DNA of 64,000 nucleotides. Source: HRBIN35 sp036741875 (GTDB lineage: Bacteria > Patescibacteriota > Minisyncoccia > UBA6257 > HR35). A program made the position numbers and the translations under genes. This document shows, piece by piece, positions 26,645-34,235 of this stretch. The notes under the pieces were generated by a model, which was not told the origin of the DNA, ran no database searches, and saw nothing but the letters and a program-made list of their open reading frames with translations. Numbering within the stretch: position 1 is the stretch's first letter; the number at the start of each line of letters is the position of its first letter. The stretch lies in NCBI GenBank assembly GCA_036741875.1, contig DAINRM010000002.1, positions 22,683-86,682 of the forward strand. The letters run 5' to 3'.

Positions 26645-26673
26645 TTGACTTAAAATAATTGTAATGCTATAAT
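26645..26673 (+). promoter_or_regulatory. Full promoter of the surface-protein cluster
   Basis: TTGACT at 26645-26650, 17-nt spacer, TATAAT at 26668-26673, with an extended TGC just before. The first surface gene starts at 26711. This is the best-matching promoter in the window. Confidence 0.75.
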
Positions 26674-26710
26674 ATAAATAAGTCTTAAATTAAACAATTT
26701 AAAATAAAAA

Positions 26711-27481
26711 ATGAAAAAATATTTTATTTTTATAATCCCCCTCTTTTTATTTTTTAATTTATATCAACTTGTTTTTGCAGGATATACACCGCCTTTTGGT
26801 GGAGAATATACTAATTTATGTGGATCTGGTACTAATGCAACTTTTTATTCCTGTTCTGCTGATTGTAATATAAACGAAGGTAAATGTCGTGCTAGAAGCG
26901 GTGAGTGGATTTTTGTTTATACTTGTTCTGGAAGACAAATAGAATGTAGAAGTAATGAAGTTAAATTAGGTCCTGGAAACACTGCTTACGTTACAAATTA
27001 TGCTTCTGTAGGTTCTGATAAAACTGTTCAAATAGATATTTTTAACAAAGATTGTCGAGCTGGAGGAGGTTGGTCTTGTGATAGTTCTAATTTAAAAGGT
27101 TATATAGTATGGTGGTCAGGAACTTCGGGTGGCGGCGGAGGTCAAATTCAATGTAATGAAAACGAGGTTCAGCTTTCTGTTATTCCTAATCCTTCAAATG
27201 TTGGTGATTGGATAACTTTTAAGGTTACCGCAGGAGATGCTTCAACTTGGTGGAGAAATGAATTTTCGGGTGGAGTCACAAATTGCACAGAAACTGTTTA
27301 TGGTTGGGAAACAAAATGTAAGTCTTATACCTCAGGTACTTTTACGTGGACAAGATATTGGAAAAGATGTATTGGGGATATTAATAATTGTTCTCAAGAG
27401 TGCAGAAAATCTGTTAGTTTTACTATTAATAGATTGCTTCCTCCTGTAGTTATTACTTTACCACCGGTCATTACTATTTAA
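26711..27481 (+). CDS. Cys-rich secreted protein
   Basis: A 256-aa protein with a typical signal peptide (KKYFIFIIPLFLFFNLYQL, cleavage after FAG or so). The exported part has 14 Cys, many Gly and Trp, and a central NEVQLSVIPNPSNVGDWITF segment like the start of a PKD/Ig-type beta domain. It ends with PPVVITLPPVITI, almost the same tail as the next gene product. No family was recognised. It opens the surface gene cluster behind a strong promoter. The many Cys suggest disulfide-stabilised folding, for which the window has DsbA-like enzymes. Confidence 0.7.
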   Translation: MKKYFIFIIPLFLFFNLYQLVFAGYTPPFGGEYTNLCGSGTNATFYSCSADCNINEGKCRARSGEWIFVYTCSGRQIECRSNEVKLGPGNTAYVTNYASVGSDKTVQIDIFNKDCRAGGGWSCDSSNLKGYIVWWSGTSGGGGGQIQCNENEVQLSVIPNPSNVGDWITFKVTAGDASTWWRNEFSGGVTNCTETVYGWETKCKSYTSGTFTWTRYWKRCIGDINNCSQECRKSVSFTINRLLPPVVITLPPVITI

Positions 27482-27497
27482 TCTTACTAGTTTAACC

Positions 27498-28178
27498 ATG
27501 AAGAGAGTACATATATTTCTAATAACCCCTCTTTTTTTAACAGGTCTTTTATTAACGCTTCATCTTTCTCAAAATAATCAAACATTAGCACAAATTTCTT
27601 GTCCTTCTCAAACAACCTATGGTGATACGTGGGCAACTTTAGTTGGTGAAATTCAAGACAACGGTGGTGATTCTAATATAACTGCTTGGTTTGAGTGGGG
27701 AACATCAAGTTTTTCACTTTCTAATACTACTCCTCAACAGTCGCTTTACGTTCCTAACACGCCATATAGATTTTGTGATCAGATTACAGGTTTAACGCCT
27801 TGTAGAACTTACTATTATAGAGCTGCGGCAAGAAACTCTGCCGGAACATCTAGAGGAACTGTTTATTCTTTCAGAACTCATTGTGCTCCCCTTCAAGTTT
27901 CATGCCATGCTTCACCTAATCCAGCTAATGTAGGTCAAACGGTTGTTTTTACTGCTAATGTTAGCGGAGGAACAGGAACATATTCTTATGTTTGGTCTGG
28001 TGCTTGCAGCGGTTCTTCTTCAACATGTTTTAGATCTTTTTCTTCTCCAGGAACTTATACAGCTACAGTGACTGTAACTTCAGGAAATCAATTTCAATCT
28101 GCTTCTTGCTCAGTGACCGTTAACCAACTAATACATCCACCAGTAGTTATTACTTTACCGCCAGTCACCACTTTATAA
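27498..28178 (+). CDS. Secreted FN3/PKD-type surface protein
   Basis: A 226-aa protein with a signal sequence (about residues 1-31), an FN3-like domain (YGDTWATLVGEIQDNGGDSN to VYSFRTHC, with TYYYRAAARNSAGTS) and a PKD-like domain (SCHASPNPANVGQTVVFTA to the end). The tail is HPPVVITLPPVTTL, shared with the preceding protein. There is no membrane anchor after the signal. It is paralogous to the next two genes, and two blocks are nearly identical in DNA to the gene at 28673. Probably a cell-surface or pilus-associated adhesive protein; the function is inferred from the domains only. Confidence 0.72.
   Translation: MKRVHIFLITPLFLTGLLLTLHLSQNNQTLAQISCPSQTTYGDTWATLVGEIQDNGGDSNITAWFEWGTSSFSLSNTTPQQSLYVPNTPYRFCDQITGLTPCRTYYYRAAARNSAGTSRGTVYSFRTHCAPLQVSCHASPNPANVGQTVVFTANVSGGTGTYSYVWSGACSGSSSTCFRSFSSPGTYTATVTVTSGNQFQSASCSVTVNQLIHPPVVITLPPVTTL
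27621..27703 (+). repeat. Near-identical block A, copy 1 (copy 2 at 28775-28857)
   Basis: These 83 bases match 28775-28857 at 79 positions by direct comparison. Both code for the FN3-like domain (WATLVGEIQ...WFEWGT). Confidence 0.85.
27954..28029 (+). repeat. Near-identical block B, copy 1 (copy 2 at 29108-29183)
   Basis: These 76 bases match 29108-29183 at 72 positions. Both code for the PKD-like domain (ANVSGGTGTYSY...SSTC). Confidence 0.85.
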
Positions 28179-28191
28179 AAATTAATTGAGA

Positions 28192-28605
28192 ATGAAAAAA
28201 ATTTTAACATTTTTTACTTTAACCATATTTGTTTTTTCAAGATTTGTTTTTGCTGAAACATGTCCGCCCAAAACAACAGCTGGTAGAAATTATATTGATT
28301 TTGTAGGTAAGTTAGAAGGTCTTGGAGGAGATGAAAAAGTTATTGTTTGGTTTGAATATGGACTAAAAAAAGAAAATTTAAATAAAAAGACAAGAGAATT
28401 AGAAGTTAGAGAGCCTAAAATCTTTTGTTTAAGAGAAAAAAATCTTAAACCTTGTAGGGTTTATTATTACCGTGCTGCCGCAAAAAATTCTGCTGGTACA
28501 AATTACGGTGAAATCAAAAGCATAAAAACCTTATGTGGAAAATCTTTAGAAAATAAAACTAATCAAAATAAAATAGAAAAAATAATTAAATGGATAATTT
28601 TTTAA
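28192..28605 (+). CDS. Short secreted FN3-like paralog
   Basis: A 137-aa protein with a signal peptide (KKILTFFTLTIFVFSRFVFA) and one FN3-like domain (CPPKTTAGRNYIDFVGKLEG to AAKNSAGTNYGEIKSIKT). This is the same domain as in both neighbours but diverged. It lacks the PKD domain and the PPVVITLPPV tail, ending in a Lys/Asn-rich stretch and IIKWIIF. The frame opens at TTG 28186, but ATG 28192 directly precedes the signal peptide. It may be a degraded or specialised copy produced by tandem duplication. Confidence 0.68.
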   Translation: MKKILTFFTLTIFVFSRFVFAETCPPKTTAGRNYIDFVGKLEGLGGDEKVIVWFEYGLKKENLNKKTRELEVREPKIFCLREKNLKPCRVYYYRAAAKNSAGTNYGEIKSIKTLCGKSLENKTNQNKIEKIIKWIIF

Positions 28606-28608
28606 CTA

Positions 28609-28637
28609 TTGACATTTTTAAATTTTTATTTTATAAT
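28609..28637 (+). promoter_or_regulatory. Full promoter before the anchored FN3/PKD gene
   Basis: TTGACA at 28609-28614, 17-nt spacer, TATAAT at 28632-28637. It gives the fourth surface gene its own transcription start. Confidence 0.75.
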
Positions 28638-28672
28638 TAAAATATAATTAAATTAAATTGCGTAATTCAAAA

Positions 28673-30076
28673 ATGGTTTTCAAAAAAAAATTAATAGTAA
28701 CAATTCTATTTTTAGTTTTGTTTTTCTTTGGATATGAAGTTTTTGCTCAATCTTGTCCAGCTAATACCCAATATGGTGATACATGGGCAACTTTAGTTGG
28801 TGAAATTCAAAACAACGGTGGTGATCCTAATATAACTTCTTGGTTTGAGTGGGGAACTTCTTCAAGTTTAGGAAACCAAACATCACCACAAAATCTTTAC
28901 GTTGCTTCAGTTCCTTACAGATTTTGTGCTCAAATTTCAGGTCTTCAACCATGTCAAACATATTATTACCGAGCTGTTTCAAGAAATTCTGCTGGAACAA
29001 ATTATGGACAAACTTATTCTTTTAGAACTCAATGTGGAGCTCAACTTTACGTTTCTTGTTATGCTTCACCTAACCCAGCTAACTTAAATCAAACAGTAAC
29101 TTTTTACGCTAATGTTAGCGGAGGAACAGGAACATATTCCTATTCTTGGTCTGGTGCTTGCAGCGGTTTTTCTTCAACATGTTCTATATCTTTTTCTTCT
29201 CCAGGAACTTATACTGTTAACTTAACAGTAACATCTGGAAATCAGACACAATCTGCTTCTTGTTCGGTTAATGTTTCTTCTGGACAATCATTTCCTATTA
29301 CTACAAATCAACCCCCAGTTCCTGTAATTGCTTTTGCACCTGATACGATTCTTCCAGGAACAATTGTTACTTTTGATGCTTCTAATTCTTATGATCCTGA
29401 TGGCTATATTGTGTTTTATGAATGGAGAGTTAATAATGTAATCGCTTCTACAAATAAAACCTTTTCTCGAGCTTTAGCTTCAGGAACGTATAGAATAAAA
29501 CTTACTGTTACCGACAATCAAGGAGCTTCAGCATCTAAAGAAATTCTTATAAATGTTGGTAGAAACGTTTTTGTAACAAGAACAAGAGTTGTTACTCAAA
29601 ATGTACCCGTATTAACTTCTCAAGTTAGATTAGTTGACATTCTTTTAGACTCTTCTTATCTTGTTTATGCTTGCGAAAAAAATGAAATTCAAGTTACTTT
29701 AGTTAATAATACTTCTGTCAATAGAAAGGTTACTTTGATTGCTTATGGTGATACTGAAAACTGGTTTAAACCTAATCCTAAGGTGCTAATATTAAAACCT
29801 CGTTCTACAACTTTAGTTAAATGGGAAGTAAATCCTAACTGTGATGTAAGAGAAGGAATTTACACTTTTAAGATAAATCTTACTACTCCAGGAGGTAATT
29901 ATGATAATGAGGGAATTTTAGAAGTGAAAACAAGAAATAATTTCTTTTCACCTCTTTTAGGTTTTATAGGAGGTTTATTACAGAATTTTTGGCTTTTACT
30001 CCTTCTTCTTTTAATTCTTCTTATAAATATTTATATGTGGTATAGATTTTTAAAGAGAAAGGAAGAAACTAAATAA
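28673..30076 (+). CDS. Membrane-anchored FN3/PKD surface protein
   Basis: A 467-aa protein: signal peptide, FN3-like domain (YGDTWATLVGEIQNNGGDPN), a first PKD-like domain (SCYASPNPANLNQTVTFYA), a second classical PKD domain (FDASNSYDPDGYIVFYEWRV, about 240-300), a further beta-type domain with CEKNEIQVTLVNNT, and a C-terminal membrane helix followed by RFLKRKEE. The anchor puts the repeats outside the cell. The frame opens at TTG 28658; ATG 28673 is preferred as it directly precedes the basic KKK of the signal. It is the largest member of the paralog set and may anchor or act alongside the two tail-bearing proteins. Confidence 0.78.
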   Translation: MVFKKKLIVTILFLVLFFFGYEVFAQSCPANTQYGDTWATLVGEIQNNGGDPNITSWFEWGTSSSLGNQTSPQNLYVASVPYRFCAQISGLQPCQTYYYRAVSRNSAGTNYGQTYSFRTQCGAQLYVSCYASPNPANLNQTVTFYANVSGGTGTYSYSWSGACSGFSSTCSISFSSPGTYTVNLTVTSGNQTQSASCSVNVSSGQSFPITTNQPPVPVIAFAPDTILPGTIVTFDASNSYDPDGYIVFYEWRVNNVIASTNKTFSRALASGTYRIKLTVTDNQGASASKEILINVGRNVFVTRTRVVTQNVPVLTSQVRLVDILLDSSYLVYACEKNEIQVTLVNNTSVNRKVTLIAYGDTENWFKPNPKVLILKPRSTTLVKWEVNPNCDVREGIYTFKINLTTPGGNYDNEGILEVKTRNNFFSPLLGFIGGLLQNFWLLLLLLLILLINIYMWYRFLKRKEETK

Positions 30077-30081
30077 AAAAT

Positions 30082-31290
30082 TCATTCTTCAAGCATTTTC
30101 CAAAGTTTCTTAGGTTTTATAAGAGGAAATCTTAGAGATTCTAATTCACTTATTTCTTTGGGTTCATTTTCAGCTCCTTTGCTTTTTATCAAAATCAAGG
30201 GAAGAGGACCCCAAAGATGTTTTCCTGTTTTTGTGTCAGTTATATGGTCACCTGTAATAACATAGACGGGGTCCTCTTTCTTTTTTATTTCTAAAAATAA
30301 TTTTTTAAACCAATTATCAAAAAATTCAAAAAATTCTTTTTTCTTTTGAAAATTTTTATCATGACTAGCCTCATCAGCTTCTTTTAAGTGTATATAAAGA
30401 AGATCGTAATTTTTTAAATTTTCTAAAATTTTTTCAAAATAAAAAATATATCTTTTTTTAATATCCTCTATTTCAGGTAAAGTTAAAGCATTAAAACCTG
30501 CCAATTTACATCCTCCTTTTAGAGCACCGTTTTCAGCTATCACCAAGCCATTTTTTATTTTATTTATTTTAAAGAAATTTTTAAGTTTTGGAAATTTATT
30601 TCCCGCTTCTCTTGTTAAAAGAAAATTTGCTGGAAGAAAACCCCTTTTTATTCTTTTCTTATTAACATCGCTTTTCTTTAAAATTTCATGCGTTAAAAGT
30701 AAAAATTTCCATAAAATTTCTGCTGTGTAGATAGATTTTTTATCTTTAGAAAGAGGTATTATTTTTTTTACTTTTTTATTTTTTTCGTAAGGATCAGAAT
30801 CTGAAATTTTTTCTGAAAGATTTTCTTTGAAAACTAAAACTCCTCGATGACCATAAGTGTGATAGAATTTAAATGGTACTTCAAATTTTAGATTATTGAT
30901 TTCTTTGCTTAATTTATCTAAACCGTAAAAGTTTCTTCCTGCTCTTCTGTCCAAAACAATTAAATTTTCATTAACAGAAGCAAAATCGACTCTTAAAGCT
31001 AACTCTCCTTCTTTATAATCTACATCGCTTCCTAAAGCTTCGAAAGGGCCTCTTTTAAATTCTTTTGGTTTTACTTTATATCCCAAAATACCTAAATTGG
31101 CTAATCCTGTAACACTTCTTTGGCCTAATTTAGGCCAATAATTTTTTTCTAATGGTAAAAATCTAAAAAGAGATAAAATTTTTTCTTTTAATAATTTTTC
31201 TAAAAATTCTTTTTTGGCTAATCTAAGAGGAGTAAATTTTTGTGGCTTATCAGAAAATCCATCAATTATAAAAAATAAAATCCTTGCCAT
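30082..31290 (-). CDS. apgM: Archaeal-type 2,3-bisphosphoglycerate-independent phosphoglycerate mutase
   Basis: Interconverts 3- and 2-phosphoglycerate in glycolysis. The 402-aa protein belongs to the alkaline-phosphatase-like ApgM family: IDGFSDKP with the metal Asp at the start, RSVTGLANLGILGY with the phosphorylated Ser/Thr region, FKRGPFEALG, RRAGRNFYGL, and the distal metal site GDHITDTKTGKHLWGPLPL. A TAAAAT hexamer (31299-31304, minus strand) ends 8 nt before the ATG, so the mRNA is probably leaderless. Confidence 0.9.
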   Translation of the reverse strand: MARILFFIIDGFSDKPQKFTPLRLAKKEFLEKLLKEKILSLFRFLPLEKNYWPKLGQRSVTGLANLGILGYKVKPKEFKRGPFEALGSDVDYKEGELALRVDFASVNENLIVLDRRAGRNFYGLDKLSKEINNLKFEVPFKFYHTYGHRGVLVFKENLSEKISDSDPYEKNKKVKKIIPLSKDKKSIYTAEILWKFLLLTHEILKKSDVNKKRIKRGFLPANFLLTREAGNKFPKLKNFFKINKIKNGLVIAENGALKGGCKLAGFNALTLPEIEDIKKRYIFYFEKILENLKNYDLLYIHLKEADEASHDKNFQKKKEFFEFFDNWFKKLFLEIKKKEDPVYVITGDHITDTKTGKHLWGPLPLILIKSKGAENEPKEISELESLRFPLIKPKKLWKMLEE

Positions 31291-31304
31291 TTTATTTTAT
31301 TTTA

Positions 31305-31313
31305 TGGTATAAT
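31305..31313 (+). promoter_or_regulatory. Extended -10 promoter of the rpmJ-rpsM-rpoA operon
   Basis: TGGTATAAT, 44 nt before the rpmJ ATG. It lies between two near-copies of a sequence reading TCCTTGCCATTTT (31281 and 31328). Confidence 0.65.
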
Positions 31314-31357
31314 TTTAAATATTCTCTTCCTTGCCATTTTTATTTTATGTTTAAAAA

Positions 31358-31471
31358 ATGAAGGTTAAACCATCAATCAAAAAAAGGTGTCGTAAATGTA
31401 AAATTGTTAAAAGAGGGGTTTACCGTTATGTTATTTGTGAAAACCCCAAACACAAACAAAGACAAGGATAA
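31358..31471 (+). CDS. rpmJ: Large ribosomal subunit protein bL36
   Basis: A 37-aa protein beginning MKVKPSIKKRCRKCKIVKRG and ending in RQG. It has the zinc ribbon C-x2-C...C-x4-H (CRKC, CENPKH) of the zinc-binding bL36 form. Its TAA is followed at once by the rpsM ATG. The infA gene that often precedes it is not present here. Confidence 0.95.
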   Translation: MKVKPSIKKRCRKCKIVKRGVYRYVICENPKHKQRQG

Positions 31472-31864
31472 ATGACCAGAATAGTAGGAGTAGATCTTCC
31501 AGATAATAAAAGAATTATTTTTGCTCTTCCTCGAATTTACGGAATAGGTTTTTCTTTGGCTAAAAAAATTTGTTTAGAGACCAAAATTGATCCTATGAAA
31601 AGAGTTGGTGAACTTACACCTGAAGAAATTAATAGAATTGAAAAGTATATAGAAAAAAATTTTAAAGTTGAAGGAGATTTAAGAAGAGAAGTTCAGGCCA
31701 ACATTAAAAGACTTATTGATATTAACTGTTATAGAGGTATTCGACATGTTAAGAAACTTCCTGTAAGAGGTCAAAGGACAAGATCAAATGCCAGAACAAG
31801 AAAAGGTCCTCGTAAGACAGTAGCTACCGGTGCTCGAAGAAAAGCCGGTGCTGGTAAGAGATAA
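31472..31864 (+). CDS. rpsM: Small ribosomal subunit protein uS13
   Basis: A 130-aa protein with GVDLPDNKRIIFALPRIYGI at the N-terminus, the H2TH-type region, and RGIRHVKKLPVRGQRTRSNA near the C-terminus that contacts the P-site tRNA. Full length, immediately after rpmJ in the standard order. Confidence 0.97.
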   Translation: MTRIVGVDLPDNKRIIFALPRIYGIGFSLAKKICLETKIDPMKRVGELTPEEINRIEKYIEKNFKVEGDLRREVQANIKRLIDINCYRGIRHVKKLPVRGQRTRSNARTRKGPRKTVATGARRKAGAGKR

Positions 31865-31865
31865 A

Positions 31866-32309
31866 ATGGGTAAAACCAGAACAAAACAGATTACTGGAGA
31901 AGAAGAAATTAAAAAAGAAGAAACCTCTGGAGTTTTTAAAGCCAAGAAAAAGAAAAAACTTTATCTTAAAAGTGCGAGAATTTATATTAATTCCCATTTT
32001 AATAATACCATTATTACCTTAACTGATGATAATGGAAATGTAATTACTTGGTCTTCTGCTGGTTATGCTGGTCTTAAAAATACTAAGAAAGGAACACCCT
32101 TTGGTGGACAAAAAGCTATGGAAGTTCTTTTAGATAAAATAAAAGATTTTAATATTGATGAAATTAAAGTTTTTGTTAAAGGTGTAGGTCCCGGAAGAGA
32201 ATCCGCTTTAAGAGTTCTTTTTAGCAAAGATTTAAATATTACTTATATTGCTGATATTACACCTGTTCCTTTTGGAGGGCCGACAAAACCAAAACCAAGA
32301 AGAGTTTAA
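31866..32309 (+). CDS. rpsK: Small ribosomal subunit protein uS11
   Basis: A 147-aa protein. After an extended Lys/Glu-rich N-terminus comes the uS11 core: ARIYINSHFNNTIITLTDDN, GLKNTKKGTPFGGQ, GVGPGRESALR, and the C-terminal DITPVPFGGPTKPKPRRV. The longer frame from 31830 overlaps rpsM; ATG 31866 is chosen because it begins just after the rpsM stop. Confidence 0.96.
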   Translation: MGKTRTKQITGEEEIKKEETSGVFKAKKKKKLYLKSARIYINSHFNNTIITLTDDNGNVITWSSAGYAGLKNTKKGTPFGGQKAMEVLLDKIKDFNIDEIKVFVKGVGPGRESALRVLFSKDLNITYIADITPVPFGGPTKPKPRRV

Positions 32310-32313
32310 AGAA

Positions 32314-32934
32314 ATGAGATTAGGACCAAAGTGTAAATATTGTAGAAGATTTGGAGTTAAATTGGGTTTGAATGAAAGATGCTTATCTCATAAATGTGCT
32401 TTGGTAAGAAAAAGAACAAGACCAGGAATGCACGGAAGAAAACCAAAAGCTCTTTCTCTTTACGGAAGACAACTTATGGAAAAACAAAGGCTTAAATTTT
32501 TCTACTTAGCTAACGAAAATCAAATGAAAAGATATGTAGAAATGGCTAAAAAACAAAAAAAATCAGCCCCTGAAGCGCTTTTAGAAATTTTAGAAAGAAG
32601 ATTAGATAATGTTATCTGGAGATTGGGTTATACATCTCATAAACTTCAAGCTCGTCAGCTTGTTTCTCACGGACATTTTTTGGTTAATGGCAAAAGACTT
32701 AAAGTACCGTCTTATCTAGTTAATCCTGGAGATATTATTGAGATTAGACCACAAAGCAGAGACATCGAACCATTTAAAGATTTAGGAGAAAGACTCAAAA
32801 ACTATACTCCCCCCTCTTGGCTAGAAATTGACAAAAATACTTTTAAAGCTAAAGTTTTACGCTTACCTCAATATGAAGAAATTCAACATAATTTTAATTT
32901 AAATATGGTCATTGACTTTTATAGTCGTCAGTAA
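32314..32934 (+). CDS. rpsD: Small ribosomal subunit protein uS4, zinc-binding type
   Basis: A 206-aa 30S assembly protein. It starts MRLGPKCKYCRRFGVKLGL and carries four Cys (CKYC...CLSHKC), the zinc-binding version of uS4. The S4 RNA-binding domain is RRLDNVIWRLGYTSHKLQAR with SHGHFLVNG. The frame extends upstream to 32248 inside rpsK, but ATG 32314 is the family start. Confidence 0.97.
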   Translation: MRLGPKCKYCRRFGVKLGLNERCLSHKCALVRKRTRPGMHGRKPKALSLYGRQLMEKQRLKFFYLANENQMKRYVEMAKKQKKSAPEALLEILERRLDNVIWRLGYTSHKLQARQLVSHGHFLVNGKRLKVPSYLVNPGDIIEIRPQSRDIEPFKDLGERLKNYTPPSWLEIDKNTFKAKVLRLPQYEEIQHNFNLNMVIDFYSRQ

Positions 32935-32950
32935 TTTATAAAATTAAAAA

Positions 32951-33646
32951 ATGTCAATTGTTAACGATTTAGTTTTTCCAGAAAAACCCAAACCAATTTT
33001 GTATGAAGAAAAAAAGGCTACTTTTGAAATTAAACCGCTTTTTCCTGGCTTTGGGGTAACCTTAGGAAATGCTCTCAGAAGAGTATTGCTTTCCTCTCTC
33101 TTAGGTTCAGCAATTACGAAGGTAAGAATTGAAGGAGTAGAACATGAATTTTCTACTCTGCCGGGTGTTTATGAAGATATTTTAGATATTTTACTTAACT
33201 TGAAGAAAATAAGAATAAAAATGGATTTAGATTACCCTGTTGAACTTAAACTTGAAGTTAAAGGTAAAAGAGAAGTTAAAGCCAAAGATATCGAAAAAGT
33301 AGCTGGTGTAGAAATAGTCAATCCTGAAGTCCATATTGCTACTTTGACAAGAGAGGATGCAGAACTTAGAATGTATCTTACAGTTGAAAAAGGAAGAGGT
33401 TATGTTTTATCTGAAAATCTTTCTAAAGAAAAACCAAAAGTAGGGGAACTTTATTTGGATGCTAATTTTTCCCCAGTTGTTAACGTTAGCTATGAAGTTG
33501 AAAATGTAAGATATTTAGAAAGAACAGATTTTGATCTTTTAAGGATTACTGTAGAAACAGATGGTACAAAATCTCCCACAGAAGCTATTAATGAAGCTAT
33601 TGAAATTCTTATTAATTATTTTGAAACTTTAAAAATAAAAGAATGA
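32951..33646 (+). CDS. rpoA: RNA polymerase subunit alpha lacking the C-terminal domain
   Basis: The 231-aa protein contains the complete alpha N-terminal domain, which dimerises and holds beta and beta': FEIKPLFPGFGVTLGNALRR, VEHEFSTLPGVYEDILDIL, and the last helix TEAINEAIEILINYFETL. It stops there. Normal alpha subunits are about 310-330 aa and carry the DNA- and activator-binding alpha-CTD after a linker. The next gene starts at 33643 within the stop region, so no CTD has been frameshifted away. Confidence 0.96.
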   Translation: MSIVNDLVFPEKPKPILYEEKKATFEIKPLFPGFGVTLGNALRRVLLSSLLGSAITKVRIEGVEHEFSTLPGVYEDILDILLNLKKIRIKMDLDYPVELKLEVKGKREVKAKDIEKVAGVEIVNPEVHIATLTREDAELRMYLTVEKGRGYVLSENLSKEKPKVGELYLDANFSPVVNVSYEVENVRYLERTDFDLLRITVETDGTKSPTEAINEAIEILINYFETLKIKE

Positions 33647-33993
33647 GAAAATTAAAAAAAGGTAAAAAATTTGGATTAAAGAGAGATAAAAGAAAAGCAC
33701 TTTTTAAAATTATGGCACATCATCTTATTATGAATCAAAAAATTAAAACAACCACACAAAGAGCTAAAGTTTTAAAAAGTTTTATTGAAAGACTTGTTTC
33801 TAAAGCTAAAAAAGGAGATTTAAGCTCTTTAAGATACCTTCTTTCTAAACTTCCTAAAAAATCAGCCTATAAACTTTTTTATGACATCGCTCCTAAATAT
33901 AAAGAAAGAGAAGGCGGTTATGTGAGGGTCGTTAAACTTCCTTTTACCAGAATAAAAGATAACGCCGAAATGTCTATTATAGAATTTGTTTAA
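33643..33993 (+). CDS. rplQ: Large ribosomal subunit protein bL17
   Basis: A 116-aa basic protein with KKFGLKRDKRKALFKIMAHH at the N-terminus (family: LGR...R.A.LRNL), IKTTTQRAKVLKSFIERLV, and the C-terminal GGYVRVVKLPFTRIKDNAEM. It overlaps rpoA by ATGA, as in most bacteria. Confidence 0.96.
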   Translation: MRKLKKGKKFGLKRDKRKALFKIMAHHLIMNQKIKTTTQRAKVLKSFIERLVSKAKKGDLSSLRYLLSKLPKKSAYKLFYDIAPKYKEREGGYVRVVKLPFTRIKDNAEMSIIEFV

Positions 33994-33995
33994 AA

Positions 33996-34235
33996 ATGTT
34001 AGTTATAAGATTTCAAAAAGTAGGTAAAAAAAATCAAAAAATTTTAAGATTGGTTCTTCAAGATAAAAGATGGAAACTTAATGGAAAAGTAATTCAAGTT
34101 TTAGGTTGGTGGAATCCCTATCTTAAAAAAGGAGAATTTAAAAAAGATTTAATTGAATTTTATATAAAAAACGGAGCTCAGCTTAGCGAAACGGCAAAAA
34201 GTATTCTCAAGAAAGCTTATGTTTTAGAAAAATAA
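33996..34235 (+). CDS. rpsP: Small ribosomal subunit protein bS16
   Basis: A 79-aa protein: MLVIRFQKVGKKNQKILRLV, VIQVLGWWNPYLKKGEF, then IKNGAQLSETAKSILKKA, which match the bS16 pattern (IRL.R.G.K..P.YR.V, G.Y.P, W...GA.PS..V..LL). Usually rpsP sits with rimM and trmD; here it ends the alpha operon and is directly followed by the M16 peptidase gene. Confidence 0.92.
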   Translation: MLVIRFQKVGKKNQKILRLVLQDKRWKLNGKVIQVLGWWNPYLKKGEFKKDLIEFYIKNGAQLSETAKSILKKAYVLEK

